From: SKVR01 sp037441525
GTDB lineage: Bacteria > Bacteroidota > Bacteroidia > Bacteroidales > UBA7960
NCBI GenBank assembly: GCA_037441525.1
Contig: JBBISA010000048.1
Coordinates: 1 to 31,074 of the forward strand
Length of the DNA stretch: 31,074 bases
Direction of reading: 5' to 3'
The notes beneath the pieces are model-generated. The model had not been told where the DNA came from and did not search any database. It worked only from the letters and a program-made list of their open reading frames with translations. Every line of letters starts with the position of its first letter. Positions within the stretch are counted from its first letter, which is position 1. Made by a program: the position numbers and the translations under genes. This document shows, in pieces, positions 1 through 7,743 of this stretch.

Positions 1-170
1 GATACTTCATGAACACAAAGATACAAATAAGTGGCAAGAAGTAAATACCCTAGAATAAAAATAAAGAATGCCTGTTTTTCAGAGACTTAAAAAATAAAAT
101 CAAGCAATTTTAATTTTTACCGGACATTAGTGATTTATAATCAACAACTAGTGTTAGAAAAAATGAATTG

Positions 171-213
171 CAAATTCAATGATGTTCAAAGCGGCATTGC
201 AAATGCCGCTGAG
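171..213 (+). repeat. Intergenic palindromic repeat, copy 1
   Basis: A 43-base unit that recurs at 318-360 with 38 of 43 bases identical. It contains a perfect 8-bp hairpin (GCGGCATT at 191-198 with AATGCCGC at 202-209, 3-base loop) and is followed by a smaller CCGAG/CTCGG hairpin (214-225). It looks like a REP-type extragenic element. I see no gene in bases 1-438. Confidence 0.7.
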
Positions 214-317
214 CCGAGTGCTCGGTGGATTAAAGGCGCCATTTCAACCGGAATAATGGCCATAACAGGGATACGTTAAGCCTTTAACCTGGCAGGATCA
301 TATTTTTTATTGAATTT

Positions 318-360
318 CAAATTCAATGATAATCGAAGCGGCATGGCAAATGCTGCTGAG
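318..360 (+). repeat. Intergenic palindromic repeat, copy 2
   Basis: Second copy of the unit at 171-213, in the same orientation. Its GCGGCAT hairpin is weakened by two substitutions. Its left edge overlaps a perfect 9-bp inverted repeat (ATTGAATTT at 309-317, AAATTCAAT at 319-327). No protein-coding potential is evident. Confidence 0.65.
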
Positions 361-438
361 CGGGGTGGGCTTATAATTCATTTTTCAACTTTTTTGAACA
401 AAATTTAACACCCTGTGTTTTCCAACTAAAATTATCAA

Positions 439-446
439 TACATTTG
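439..446 (+). promoter_or_regulatory. Candidate -7 promoter box of the his operon
   Basis: TACATTTG matches the Bacteroidota housekeeping -7 consensus TAnnTTTG. No clear TTTG -33 box is seen at the usual spacing; the best nearby is the T-rich TGTGTTTT at 414-421. Transcription would start near 452-455, just before the leader peptide start at 466, which supports the assignment. Confidence 0.45.
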
Positions 447-465
447 CCCCGTTCAAAAAAACAGA

Positions 466-519
466 ATGAAACGTTACATCCACCATCATCATCATTACAG
501 ACTCGTTCCCACGGAATAG
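466..519 (+). CDS. hisL: His operon leader peptide (five consecutive His codons)
   Basis: This small reading frame encodes MKRYIHHHHHYRLVPTE and stops at TAG. Codons 6-10 are CAC CAT CAT CAT CAT, the hallmark of a histidine-sensing leader peptide. It lies between a candidate promoter box and an intrinsic terminator, 115 bases upstream of hisG. In known his leaders of enteric bacteria, ribosome stalling at such codons when charged tRNA-His is scarce decides the downstream RNA fold. Here the bases just after the His codons (506-514) are perfectly complementary to the 5' arm of the terminator, so the codon run is positioned to control it. The peptide itself is unlikely to have another function. 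Too short for routine gene finders; the assignment rests on codon content plus RNA architecture. Confidence 0.88.
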   Translation: MKRYIHHHHHYRLVPTE

Positions 520-586
520 TGTCGTATTGATGTGTTGGCATGTCATCATATAACTGACCGTGGGAAATTTCCCGCGGTTTTTTTTT
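506..586 (+). promoter_or_regulatory. His attenuator: mutually exclusive antiterminator and terminator
   Basis: TTCCCACGG (506-514) is a perfect 9-base complement of CCGTGGGAA (558-566), which is also the 5' arm of the terminator hairpin at 557-578. Both folds cannot form together. A ribosome stalled on the His codons (481-495) leaves 506-514 free, so the antiterminator forms and hisG is transcribed. A ribosome that reaches the stop codon (517-519) covers 506-514, so the terminator forms. A weaker TGATG/CATCA hairpin (528-532 with 544-548) lies in the antiterminator loop. The pairing is read directly from the sequence; the mechanism is inferred from classical leader-peptide attenuation. Confidence 0.85.
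557..586 (+). terminator. Intrinsic terminator of the his leader
   Basis: Nine-pair stem (557-565 with 570-578, one G-U pair) closing a four-base loop, with the U-run at 578-586 giving nine consecutive T. This is the termination half of the attenuator; 47 bases remain to the hisG start. Confidence 0.85.
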
Positions 587-633
587 GTACCGACGAAAAA
601 AATAAATCAAATCATATTTAATCAATCTTTAAA

Positions 634-1491
634 ATGACAAAACTTAGAATTGCAATTCAGAAATCAGGACGGTTGAGCGAAAAAAGCCTTCAGTTGCTTA
701 CCGATTGCGGCATAAGCCTTAATAACGGCAACCGCACCCTGCTTGCTTCGGGCAAAAACTTCCCTGTTGAAATACTTTACCTGCGCGATGATGATATCCC
801 TGGCTACATTGAAGATGGAGTGGCCGATGTGGGCATTCTTGGTGAAAATGTGGTGCTCGAAAAAAGCGACGACCTTAAAATTATAAGCCGTCTGGGCTTT
901 GCTCGCTGCCGCATGTCGGTGGCTGTTCCCCGTAATGAAGACTATTCAGGGCCTCAATATCTGCAGGGAAAACGCATAGCGACCTCCTATCCGCGGATAC
1001 TTCAGCAATTTCTTGATCAGAACAACATCACTGCCGACATCCACGAAATTCTTGGTTCGGTCGAAATAGCCCCCTCTATTGGGCTCGCGGGGGCCATTTT
1101 CGATATTGTGAGTACAGGCAGCACACTCCTGAGCAATGGACTAAAGGAAGTGGAAATAGTATTAAAATCTGAAGCTGTACTGGTGGGTAGTGAAACTTTG
1201 GAAGCAGAAAAGCAGGAAATCCTCGACAAACTCCTTTTCCGTATCAATGCTGTAATGAAAGCCCGGACCAACCGCTATGTTCTGTTAAATGCCCCCAATG
1301 ACAGCCTGGATAAGATATGCGGAATACTTCCCGGCATGAAAAGTCCCACCATTGTTCCCCTCGCCGAGGAAGGCTGGAGCGCTGTACACTCAGTGATTGG
1401 TGAGGAGCGCTTCTGGGAGATCATTGATGAGTTGAAGGATGCCGGTGCCCAGGGTATCCTGGTAATCCCCATCGAAAAAATGGTTATTTAA
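634..1491 (+). CDS. hisG: ATP phosphoribosyltransferase, long form
   Basis: Catalyses the first committed step of histidine synthesis, joining ATP and PRPP to give phosphoribosyl-ATP. At 285 residues it is the long, homohexameric form that needs no HisZ. Recognisable segments are the N-terminal IAIQKSGRL, the GVADVGILGE core, the PRPP loop VSTGSTLLSNGL (about residues 160-171) and a C-terminal ACT-like regulatory domain (about 210-285, with MKSPTIVPL and ending ILVIPIEKMVI). That domain normally mediates histidine feedback inhibition, so the pathway would be controlled at both transcript and enzyme level. It is the first structural gene of the operon, directly after the attenuator. The ATG at 634 fits the usual family start; no Shine-Dalgarno is visible. 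Confidence 0.97.
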   Translation: MTKLRIAIQKSGRLSEKSLQLLTDCGISLNNGNRTLLASGKNFPVEILYLRDDDIPGYIEDGVADVGILGENVVLEKSDDLKIISRLGFARCRMSVAVPRNEDYSGPQYLQGKRIATSYPRILQQFLDQNNITADIHEILGSVEIAPSIGLAGAIFDIVSTGSTLLSNGLKEVEIVLKSEAVLVGSETLEAEKQEILDKLLFRINAVMKARTNRYVLLNAPNDSLDKICGILPGMKSPTIVPLAEEGWSAVHSVIGEERFWEIIDELKDAGAQGILVIPIEKMVI

Positions 1492-1577
1492 TTTTTGAAG
1501 GATGGGTATTACCTATTCTAAGATGTTAACTTTACTTATGTTGAAAATCAGGAATCAAGCACTTAAATAATTGATTT

Positions 1578-2873
1578 ATGCAAACAAAAATTCAACTTAC
1601 CGAAAATGCACCCCGTAAAAGCTGGGAAGAGTTGCTTAAACGGCCCACTATGGACTCTGAATATCTTGATCAGGCAATAGACGAGATATTCTTTTCAGTA
1701 AAAAGAAAGGGAGATCAGGCATTACTTGATTTTACCCGAATATTTGATGGGGTAAAACTGGAAACCCTTAAAGTAAGTAATCAGGAGATTGAAGAGTCAG
1801 AACAACTCATTTCGCCGGGATTGTGCAGAGCCATTGAACATGCTGCCGGCAATATAAGGAAGTTTCATGCTGCACAAAGAGGCAACTTCGTGAAACTGGA
1901 AACAAGCCCCGGGGTGGTTTGCTGGCAAAAAGCAGTACCCTTGCAGCGGGTGGGGTTGTATATACCGGGAGGCAGCGCACCCCTTTTCTCCTCTGTGTTA
2001 ATGCTTGCCATTCCGGCTCAGATTGCAGGTTGCCGCGAAACTATCCTTTGTACTCCTCCCTCCCATAGCGGCAAAGTAAATCCGGCCATTTTGTATGCTG
2101 CAAAAACGGCAGGAATTACATCTGTTTTTACCATTGGCGGAGCTCAGGCTATTGCAGCTATGGCATTTGGTACCGAAAGCGTACCAGCAGTAAATAAAAT
2201 ATTTGGGCCAGGCAACCAGTTTGTAACAGCAGCTAAACAGGCTGTTCAGAAACTCGGCATAGCCATTGACCTTCCGGCAGGCCCCTCGGAAGTACTGGTT
2301 ATGGCCGACGAAACTGCCAGGCCCGACTTTATTGCCTCTGATCTGCTTTCGCAGGCCGAACATGGAACTGACAGCCAGGTGATACTGATTACCACAAGCC
2401 ATGAACTGGCCCGGCAAACCATTGAAGCAATGGAAGAACAATTGAAACTTTTGCCCAGACGCGAGCTAATCGAAAAAAGCCTTGAGTCATCAAAGGTAAT
2501 TGTTATGGATTCGGTTGACCAAATAATTGAAATGGTAAATGAATATGCCCCCGAGCATTTAATTATTGCCATGAAGGATGCAGTTTCAATAGCGGATTCA
2601 ATCATTAATGCCGGTTCTGTATTTCTGGGTAATTATTCCCCCGAAAGTGCCGGTGATTATGCCTCGGGTACCAACCATACACTTCCTACCAACGGTTTTG
2701 CCAAAGCTTACAGCGGTGTAAACCTTGATAGTTTTGTTAAAAAAATAACTTTCCAGCAAATATCCCCAGAAGGGTTGGAAGGTTTGGGAGACACCCTGCA
2801 ACAGATGGCTGAGGCCGAAAACCTGCATGCCCATAAATTGGCAGTAACCATTCGCCTCGAGAGCCTGAAATAA
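1578..2873 (+). CDS. hisD: Histidinol dehydrogenase
   Basis: Zn-dependent, NAD-linked enzyme that oxidises L-histidinol to L-histidine in the last two steps of the pathway. The 431-residue length is normal. Visible signatures are GPGNQFVTAAKQ (210-220), DLPAGPSEVLVMAD (231-244), LLSQAEHG with metal ligands Gln259 and His262, the catalytic EYAPEHL with Glu326-His327, Asp360 in GDYASGTNHTLPTNG, and a C-terminal LHAHKLAV with His419. All expected active-site residues are present. It is the second gene of the operon, with an 86-base spacer from hisG and only 29 bases before the hisC-hisB fusion. Confidence 0.97.
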   Translation: MQTKIQLTENAPRKSWEELLKRPTMDSEYLDQAIDEIFFSVKRKGDQALLDFTRIFDGVKLETLKVSNQEIEESEQLISPGLCRAIEHAAGNIRKFHAAQRGNFVKLETSPGVVCWQKAVPLQRVGLYIPGGSAPLFSSVLMLAIPAQIAGCRETILCTPPSHSGKVNPAILYAAKTAGITSVFTIGGAQAIAAMAFGTESVPAVNKIFGPGNQFVTAAKQAVQKLGIAIDLPAGPSEVLVMADETARPDFIASDLLSQAEHGTDSQVILITTSHELARQTIEAMEEQLKLLPRRELIEKSLESSKVIVMDSVDQIIEMVNEYAPEHLIIAMKDAVSIADSIINAGSVFLGNYSPESAGDYASGTNHTLPTNGFAKAYSGVNLDSFVKKITFQQISPEGLEGLGDTLQQMAEAENLHAHKLAVTIRLESLK

Positions 2874-2902
2874 TTTCTCCCACCCAAAACCATCATCAAA
2901 AA

Positions 2903-4585
2903 ATGACTCAGAATATAGCCCAAAAACTTGTACGCGAAAGCATCCTTAAACTAAAACCCTATAGCTCAGCCCGTGAAGAATTTACTGGCAACGAAGCAAT
3001 TTTTCTCGATGCCAACGAAAGTCCCTTCAACAAACCCTGGAACCGCTATCCTGATCCGTTTCAACAGCGGCTCAGACAACGTATTGCCGAGATTAAAGGG
3101 GTACGCAAGGAACAATTGATTCTGGGCAATGGCTCCGATGAAACCATCGATATGCTATTGCGGACTTTTTGTGAACCGGGCAAAGACAGAGTGTTATCCA
3201 TCAATCCCACCTACGGCATGTATAAGGTGAGCGCCGGTATAAATGGAGTTGACTACGAAACGGTAACACTAAACCCCGATTTCAGTTTGCCGATGCGAAA
3301 GATTCTGGAAAAGGCAGGTGCAAAGACCAAACTTCTTTTTCTGTGTTCGCCCAATAATCCTACAGCCAATAGTTTCGCAAAGGGTGATATGGAGTCTCTT
3401 ATCCGACAGTTTCCGGGGTTGGTGGTGGTAGATGAGGCGTATATTGATTTCAGCAGCGAACCATCGTGGGTAACCAGCCTCGATCAGTACCCGAATTTGG
3501 TGGTATTGCAAACTTTATCGAAGGCCTGGGGGCTCGCCGCCATAAGGCTTGGAATGGCATTCGCTGCTCCGGAAATCATTGAGCTGTTAATGAAGGTAAA
3601 ACCGCCCTACAACATAAATGCCCTTACCCAGGAAAAGGCTTTGCAAGCTTTGTCGGATACCGGCCCCAAGGAAACAAGGGTAAAAGAGCTTATCAATAAT
3701 CGCAACCTTCTTATTGACCAGCTATCGAAGGTGCCATCTATAAAAAAAGTATTCCCGACCGATGCAAATTTTTTCCTTGTCAGGGTTGACGATCCTGATG
3801 GAATGTACGATTACCTTGTGCAACGTGGGGTAATATTGCGCAACCGGTCGAAAGAAGCCCTTTGCGAAGGGTGTTTGCGCATAAGCCTGGGAAGTAAGGA
3901 GCAAAACGATTACCTGTTAAAAGTCATAAAATCTTATCCTGACAACCAGAACGATGATTTGCTTCGCGCAGAATGGAGCAAGGTTTCTGACTGGCTGGTG
4001 ACCCCGCTCAGACAGGCCACCCGCGAGCGGAAAACCAAGGAAACCCACATAAAGGTTATTATCAATCTCGAAGGAACCGCAAAGGCAGACATAAGCACAG
4101 GCCTGGGTTTCTATGACCATATGCTCGAGCAGATAGCCCGCCACAGTGGCTGCGATTTAACCGTGAAGGTTGATGGCGATCTCCATATAGACGAACATCA
4201 TACCCTGGAAGATACCGCCATTGCGCTGGGTGAAGCATTTGCGGAAGCCCTGGGCGATAAAAGGGGTATCGAACGTTATGGTTTTGCTTTGCCCATGGAC
4301 GATTGTGCCGCAATGGTTTTACTCGATTTCGGCGGAAGACCTGAATTGGTATGGAAGGCCAAATTTAAACGGGAAAAAGTGGGTGAGCTTCCCACCGAAA
4401 TGTTTGAGCACATCTTTAAATCTTTCGCGGTTGGGGCAAAATGTAATCTCTACATAAAGGCGAAAGGCGAAAATGAACATCATAAGATCGAAGCCATCTT
4501 CAAAGCTCTTGCCCGTGCCATACGCATGGCAATAAAACGCGAAGCCGGAGCAACAATGTTACCAAGCACAAAAGGTGTTTTGTAG
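2903..4585 (+). CDS. hisCB: HisC-HisB fusion: histidinol-phosphate aminotransferase / IGP dehydratase
   Basis: A single 560-codon frame holding two pathway enzymes. Residues 1-345 are a PLP aminotransferase of the HisC type: FLDANESPF, the cofactor loop GNGSDE (75-80), SPNNPT (149-154), DEAYIDF (177-183), QTLSKAWGLAAIRLG with PLP Lys207, and C-terminal CLRISLG. Residues about 370-560 are imidazoleglycerol-phosphate dehydratase: RKTKETHIKV, STGLGFYDHMLEQIARH, metal motif EHHTLEDTAIALGE (431-444) and second motif EHHKIEAIFKALARA (525-539). Both catalytic sets are intact. The joint is a short polar linker (about 346-370). Many Bacteroidota carry a two-domain HisB with an N-terminal HAD histidinol-phosphate phosphatase; that domain is absent here and HisC takes its place. 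The phosphatase must come from elsewhere. No frame break is needed to read through. Confidence 0.92.
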   Translation: MTQNIAQKLVRESILKLKPYSSAREEFTGNEAIFLDANESPFNKPWNRYPDPFQQRLRQRIAEIKGVRKEQLILGNGSDETIDMLLRTFCEPGKDRVLSINPTYGMYKVSAGINGVDYETVTLNPDFSLPMRKILEKAGAKTKLLFLCSPNNPTANSFAKGDMESLIRQFPGLVVVDEAYIDFSSEPSWVTSLDQYPNLVVLQTLSKAWGLAAIRLGMAFAAPEIIELLMKVKPPYNINALTQEKALQALSDTGPKETRVKELINNRNLLIDQLSKVPSIKKVFPTDANFFLVRVDDPDGMYDYLVQRGVILRNRSKEALCEGCLRISLGSKEQNDYLLKVIKSYPDNQNDDLLRAEWSKVSDWLVTPLRQATRERKTKETHIKVIINLEGTAKADISTGLGFYDHMLEQIARHSGCDLTVKVDGDLHIDEHHTLEDTAIALGEAFAEALGDKRGIERYGFALPMDDCAAMVLLDFGGRPELVWKAKFKREKVGELPTEMFEHIFKSFAVGAKCNLYIKAKGENEHHKIEAIFKALARAIRMAIKREAGATMLPSTKGVL

Positions 4586-4799
4586 AGAAAATCAGAGCTA
4601 AGATTTTAGAGTTAAGAGATTAGAGAAAAGTGTTTTGCGTTTATTTAGTGCTTAAGTTAATCTGAAATTATTAAATCCAGAATAGGCATCATCAAAAACC
4701 TGACACTCCAACCCTGAACCCAAAACAATCCGAAAATCCACATACATAAATCCACAATCCAAAAATCCACAATTCGAAAATCAATAATCAATAATCACA
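4586..4799. other. AT-rich spacer with AATCCACAA-type short repeats
   Basis: No gene. The second half (about 4730-4797) is a run of imperfect short units of the AATCCACAA and AATCAATAATC type that reads like low-complexity tandem sequence. No terminator or clear promoter box was found, so asnA may still be co-transcribed with the his genes. Confidence 0.5.
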
Positions 4800-5840
4800 A
4801 TGAACAGAGGACTACAATTGCCCACCGGATACCGCAGTATCCTAAACTTAAAAGAAACAGAACATGCCATTAAGAAGGTAAAAGATTCATTTCAGGTAAG
4901 CCTTGCTTCCGAATTGCGCCTTCGCAGGGTTACAGCGCCCATTTTTGTTTTGAAAGGTACAGGAATCAATGACGACCTGAATGGTGTTGAACGCCCGGTT
5001 GCCTTTCCCATAAAAAACCTCAACGATCAGGTGGCCGAGGTGGTACATTCACTGGCCAAATGGAAAAGAATGAAACTGGCCGATTATAGCATTGAGATGG
5101 GGTATGGCATTTATACCGATATGAATGCTTTGCGTCCTGATGAAGAAATGGACAACACCCATTCTCTGTATGTCGACCAATGGGACTGGGAAAGAGTTAT
5201 TTCTGAAGATCAGCGAAATGTGGCCTTCCTGAAAGAAATTGTAATACGAATCTATGAAGCTTTGAAGCGCACGGAATTTTTAATTTTTGAAACCTGGCCC
5301 GAACTGAAGCCCGAACTCCCTGAAAAGATCCATTTTATCCATGCCCAGGAGTTGTTAGATATGTATCCCGAATTGAGTCCTAAAGACCGGGAAGACCGCA
5401 TAACCGAAAAGTACGGTGCTGTATTCGTTATCGGTATCGGCGGAAATCTTTCCAATGGCCAAAGTCATGATGGCCGTGCCCCCGACTACGACGACTGGAC
5501 CACCCCCAACGAAGAGGGCTTTTCCGGCCTCAATGGCGATATATTACTGTGGAATCCCATACTGCAATGTGCTTTCGAAATATCATCGATGGGAATAAGG
5601 GTTGATAAAGAAGCCCTGTTGAAACAGCTTGAACTTACAGGTACCCAAAACAGGGTCGATCTATTATTTCACCGACGGTTGCTCAATAGCGAACTGCCGC
5701 TTTCCATTGGTGGTGGAATAGGGCAATCGCGCCTGTGTATGTTCCTTCTTAAGAAGGCTCACATTGGCGAAATACAGTGCAGTGTGTGGCCCGAGGCTAT
5801 GGTAAAGGAATGTAAAAAGAATAATATATTTCTGGTGTAA
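4800..5840 (+). CDS. asnA: Aspartate-ammonia ligase (asparagine synthetase A)
   Basis: Makes asparagine from aspartate, ammonia and ATP, releasing AMP and pyrophosphate; the fold is that of a class II aminoacyl-tRNA synthetase. The 346-residue length is typical. Recognisable family segments are RVTAPIFVLKGTGINDDLNG, the block KWKRMKLADY followed by GYGIYTDMNALRPDEEMDN, HSLYVDQWDWE, and the C-terminal GGGIGQSRLCM loop, equivalent to synthetase motif 3 (ATP binding). It is not part of histidine synthesis, yet it sits on the same strand between hisB and hisH. The spacers on both sides (214 and 433 bases) are much longer than between the other his genes, so it could be an insertion with its own expression. 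Identification is firm; operon membership is uncertain. Confidence 0.96.
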   Translation: MNRGLQLPTGYRSILNLKETEHAIKKVKDSFQVSLASELRLRRVTAPIFVLKGTGINDDLNGVERPVAFPIKNLNDQVAEVVHSLAKWKRMKLADYSIEMGYGIYTDMNALRPDEEMDNTHSLYVDQWDWERVISEDQRNVAFLKEIVIRIYEALKRTEFLIFETWPELKPELPEKIHFIHAQELLDMYPELSPKDREDRITEKYGAVFVIGIGGNLSNGQSHDGRAPDYDDWTTPNEEGFSGLNGDILLWNPILQCAFEISSMGIRVDKEALLKQLELTGTQNRVDLLFHRRLLNSELPLSIGGGIGQSRLCMFLLKKAHIGEIQCSVWPEAMVKECKKNNIFLV

Positions 5841-5940
5841 AGTGGTTTACTGCAAAATATGATTTGAATTCATTATTGACAGATAAATAAAATATTCCAT
5901 GATTGAACCCCTCGCTAATCCTGATTTATTTAATGTTACC

Positions 5941-6082
5941 GCCCCGCTGGGGCTTGGTTTGGTCTTTTGCTATAATTTCTACAAATATTAATGCGACTCT
6001 GTCGCTCACTCTAAGCTGCAGCGCAGCGTAGATATTTGTAGTCAGCAGATTAACACGTCAACAACAGAGCTGCAGCGCAGCG
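5941..6082. repeat. Composite intergenic palindromic repeat (three-way-junction-like)
   Basis: The spacer between asnA and hisH has no gene but is rich in hairpins. GCCCC/GGGGC (5941-5953) comes first. A perfect 10-bp outer inverted repeat follows, CTACAAATAT (5979-5988) with ATATTTGTAG (6032-6041). It encloses two hairpins, GCGAC-TCT-GTCGC (5993-6005) and GCTGC-AGC-GCAGC (6015-6027). The 15-mer AGCTGCAGCGCAGCG occurs again at 6068-6082. This is the layout of a dispersed, foldable extragenic element. Confidence 0.7.
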
Positions 6083-6273
6083 ATAATATTAGCGATATAT
6101 ATTTACAGAATCCCTGGATAATCTAAAGCCAATAAATTTGAAGGCGTTGTCTGCAATTTTAACCAAGCCATTTCTATTATAATTGTCACATTATCAATTG
6201 TATTTCCATCAAAAGAGGAATTAAAAAGTCTGATAACAAGGAAGAATATTTAAAATAAAAAATCTGATATTAA

Positions 6274-6855
6274 ATGAAAGTAGCAATCATAAAATACAAC
6301 GCCGGAAACATAAAATCGGTAAGCAATGCCCTGGGCAGGCTGGGAGTTGAGCATGCCATCACCGACAATCATGATGAGATCCGAAAAGCCGGAAAGGTTA
6401 TATTTCCCGGTGTGGGCGAAGCATCTACCACCATGGAGTATCTCAAGGAACGTGGCCTGGATGAGTTGATCAGCAGTCTAAAGCAACCCGTGCTGGGCAT
6501 TTGCCTTGGCATGCAGCTTATGTGCAGTCATTCAGAGGAAGGCAATACCCCATGTCTGGGAATTTTCGACCTGCCTGTTGTACGCTTCCAGGTGCCCTAT
6601 AAAATTCCCCACATGGGCTGGAACAGTCTGCACGATGTGAGGACACCCCTTTTTGATGCAACAGTTGAAGGGCAGTTTGTATACTTTGTGCACAGCTATT
6701 ATGTTCCTGCCGCTCCCCAAACCGCGGCAGTATGCCACTATGGTATTCCCTATAGCGCTGCTTTGGTAATGAATAACTTCTTTGCTACCCAGTTCCACCC
6801 CGAAAAAAGCGGAACCGTCGGCAAAACCATCCTTAAAAACTTCCTGCAACTTTAA
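6274..6855 (+). CDS. hisH: Imidazole glycerol phosphate synthase, glutaminase subunit
   Basis: Class I glutamine amidotransferase that feeds ammonia to HisF for formation of IGP and AICAR. The 193 residues match the family. The triad is visible: nucleophile Cys77 in GICLGMQL, His175 and Glu177 in ATQFHPEKSG. The N-terminal AIIKYNAGNIKSV and FPGVGEA are typical. It is followed by hisA after 86 bases, and its partner hisF is two genes downstream. A TAAATTTG at 6133-6140 resembles a -7 box and might give hisHAF-IE a secondary promoter, but no matching -33 box is present. Confidence 0.97.
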   Translation: MKVAIIKYNAGNIKSVSNALGRLGVEHAITDNHDEIRKAGKVIFPGVGEASTTMEYLKERGLDELISSLKQPVLGICLGMQLMCSHSEEGNTPCLGIFDLPVVRFQVPYKIPHMGWNSLHDVRTPLFDATVEGQFVYFVHSYYVPAAPQTAAVCHYGIPYSAALVMNNFFATQFHPEKSGTVGKTILKNFLQL

Positions 6856-6892
6856 AAAACGGTCAATCCTATTCAGGCATGATCAATGATCA

Positions 6893-6937
6893 AATCTTCA
6901 ATCCCTAATCCCCAATTCCCCAATCCCCAATCCCTGA
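6893..6937. repeat. Short AATCCCC tandem-like repeat
   Basis: About five imperfect units of 7-9 bases (AATCCCTAATCCCCAATTCC and similar) immediately before hisA. They resemble the AATCCACAA units before asnA. Likely a low-complexity, slippage-prone spacer; no function can be assigned. Confidence 0.5.
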
Positions 6938-6941
6938 AAAT

Positions 6942-7664
6942 ATGATCCTCATCCCCGCCATCGACCTCATGAACAACCAGTGTGTGCGCCTGTCGCAGGG
7001 CGATTTCCACACCCAGACCATCTATAGCAACGATCCGGTGAAAACTGCACAAAACTTCCAATCCACCGGCTTTACCCATTTGCACATGGTTGACCTGGAT
7101 GGGGCCCGTGCCCGGGAAACAAAACACCTTCATATTCTTAAGGCAATAAGTTCGGCAACCAGGCTGTTTATCGATTTTAGCGGCGGTATTCGCACTCCTG
7201 AGCAGGCCAGCATAGCCTTTAATAATGGCGCTTCGGCCATTACCATTGGCAGCATGGCTGTAAACGACCCCCAAACCACCCAATTCATCATCGAAAAATT
7301 TGGCCCTGAAAAGGTGATATTGGGTGCCGATGTGAAAAACGAAAGCATAGCCACAGCAGGCTGGCTCGAAGAGAGTGGGCGTGATGTGTTTACTTTCCTT
7401 GAATTCTGGCTGGGAAAGGGTTTTAGCAAAGTGATGATCACCGATGTATCAAAAGATGGCATGATGCAGGGACCCTCGATTCAGCTATACAGGAAAGTGC
7501 TGGAAAAATTCCCTGGCATCAGACTCATTGCCAGTGGCGGCATTGCTTCCATGGACGATATTTACGAACTTCGCAACCTGGGCTGCTACGGTGCCATTAC
7601 AGGCAAAGCACTTTACGAAAATTCACTTGACCCTGCTAAGATCAAAGATTATCTTAGCCAATAA
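6942..7664 (+). CDS. hisA: ProFAR isomerase (HisA)
   Basis: Isomerises the aminoaldose ProFAR to the aminoketose PRFAR, the substrate of HisHF. A 240-residue (beta-alpha)8 barrel with the two expected phosphate-binding halves. Seen: MILIPAIDLMNNQCVRL with catalytic Asp8, FIDFSGGIRTPEQ, AITIGSMAV, the second catalytic region ILGADVKNES, and C-terminal LIASGGIASMDD. The start is the first Met of the canonical IPAID motif. It is separated from hisF by 34-79 bases depending on which hisF start is used. Confidence 0.97.
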   Translation: MILIPAIDLMNNQCVRLSQGDFHTQTIYSNDPVKTAQNFQSTGFTHLHMVDLDGARARETKHLHILKAISSATRLFIDFSGGIRTPEQASIAFNNGASAITIGSMAVNDPQTTQFIIEKFGPEKVILGADVKNESIATAGWLEESGRDVFTFLEFWLGKGFSKVMITDVSKDGMMQGPSIQLYRKVLEKFPGIRLIASGGIASMDDIYELRNLGCYGAITGKALYENSLDPAKIKDYLSQ

Positions 7665-7743
7665 GAACGTATTCCTGACAAAAAAATACACTGCCAAAAT
7701 GAGCAACCCATCTGAAAATGAATATGAATCCGTTTCTCAACCC

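Noticed and set aside
371..625. An 84-codon open frame on the - strand upstream of hisG
   Set aside because: It is antisense to the His leader peptide, antiterminator and terminator, all of which are better supported. Its composition (FFRRYKKK, scattered Cys) has no recognisable family.
7528..7743. Extended N-terminus of HisF
   Set aside because: It runs inside hisA in another frame. HisF proteins begin next to LAKRIIPCLD.
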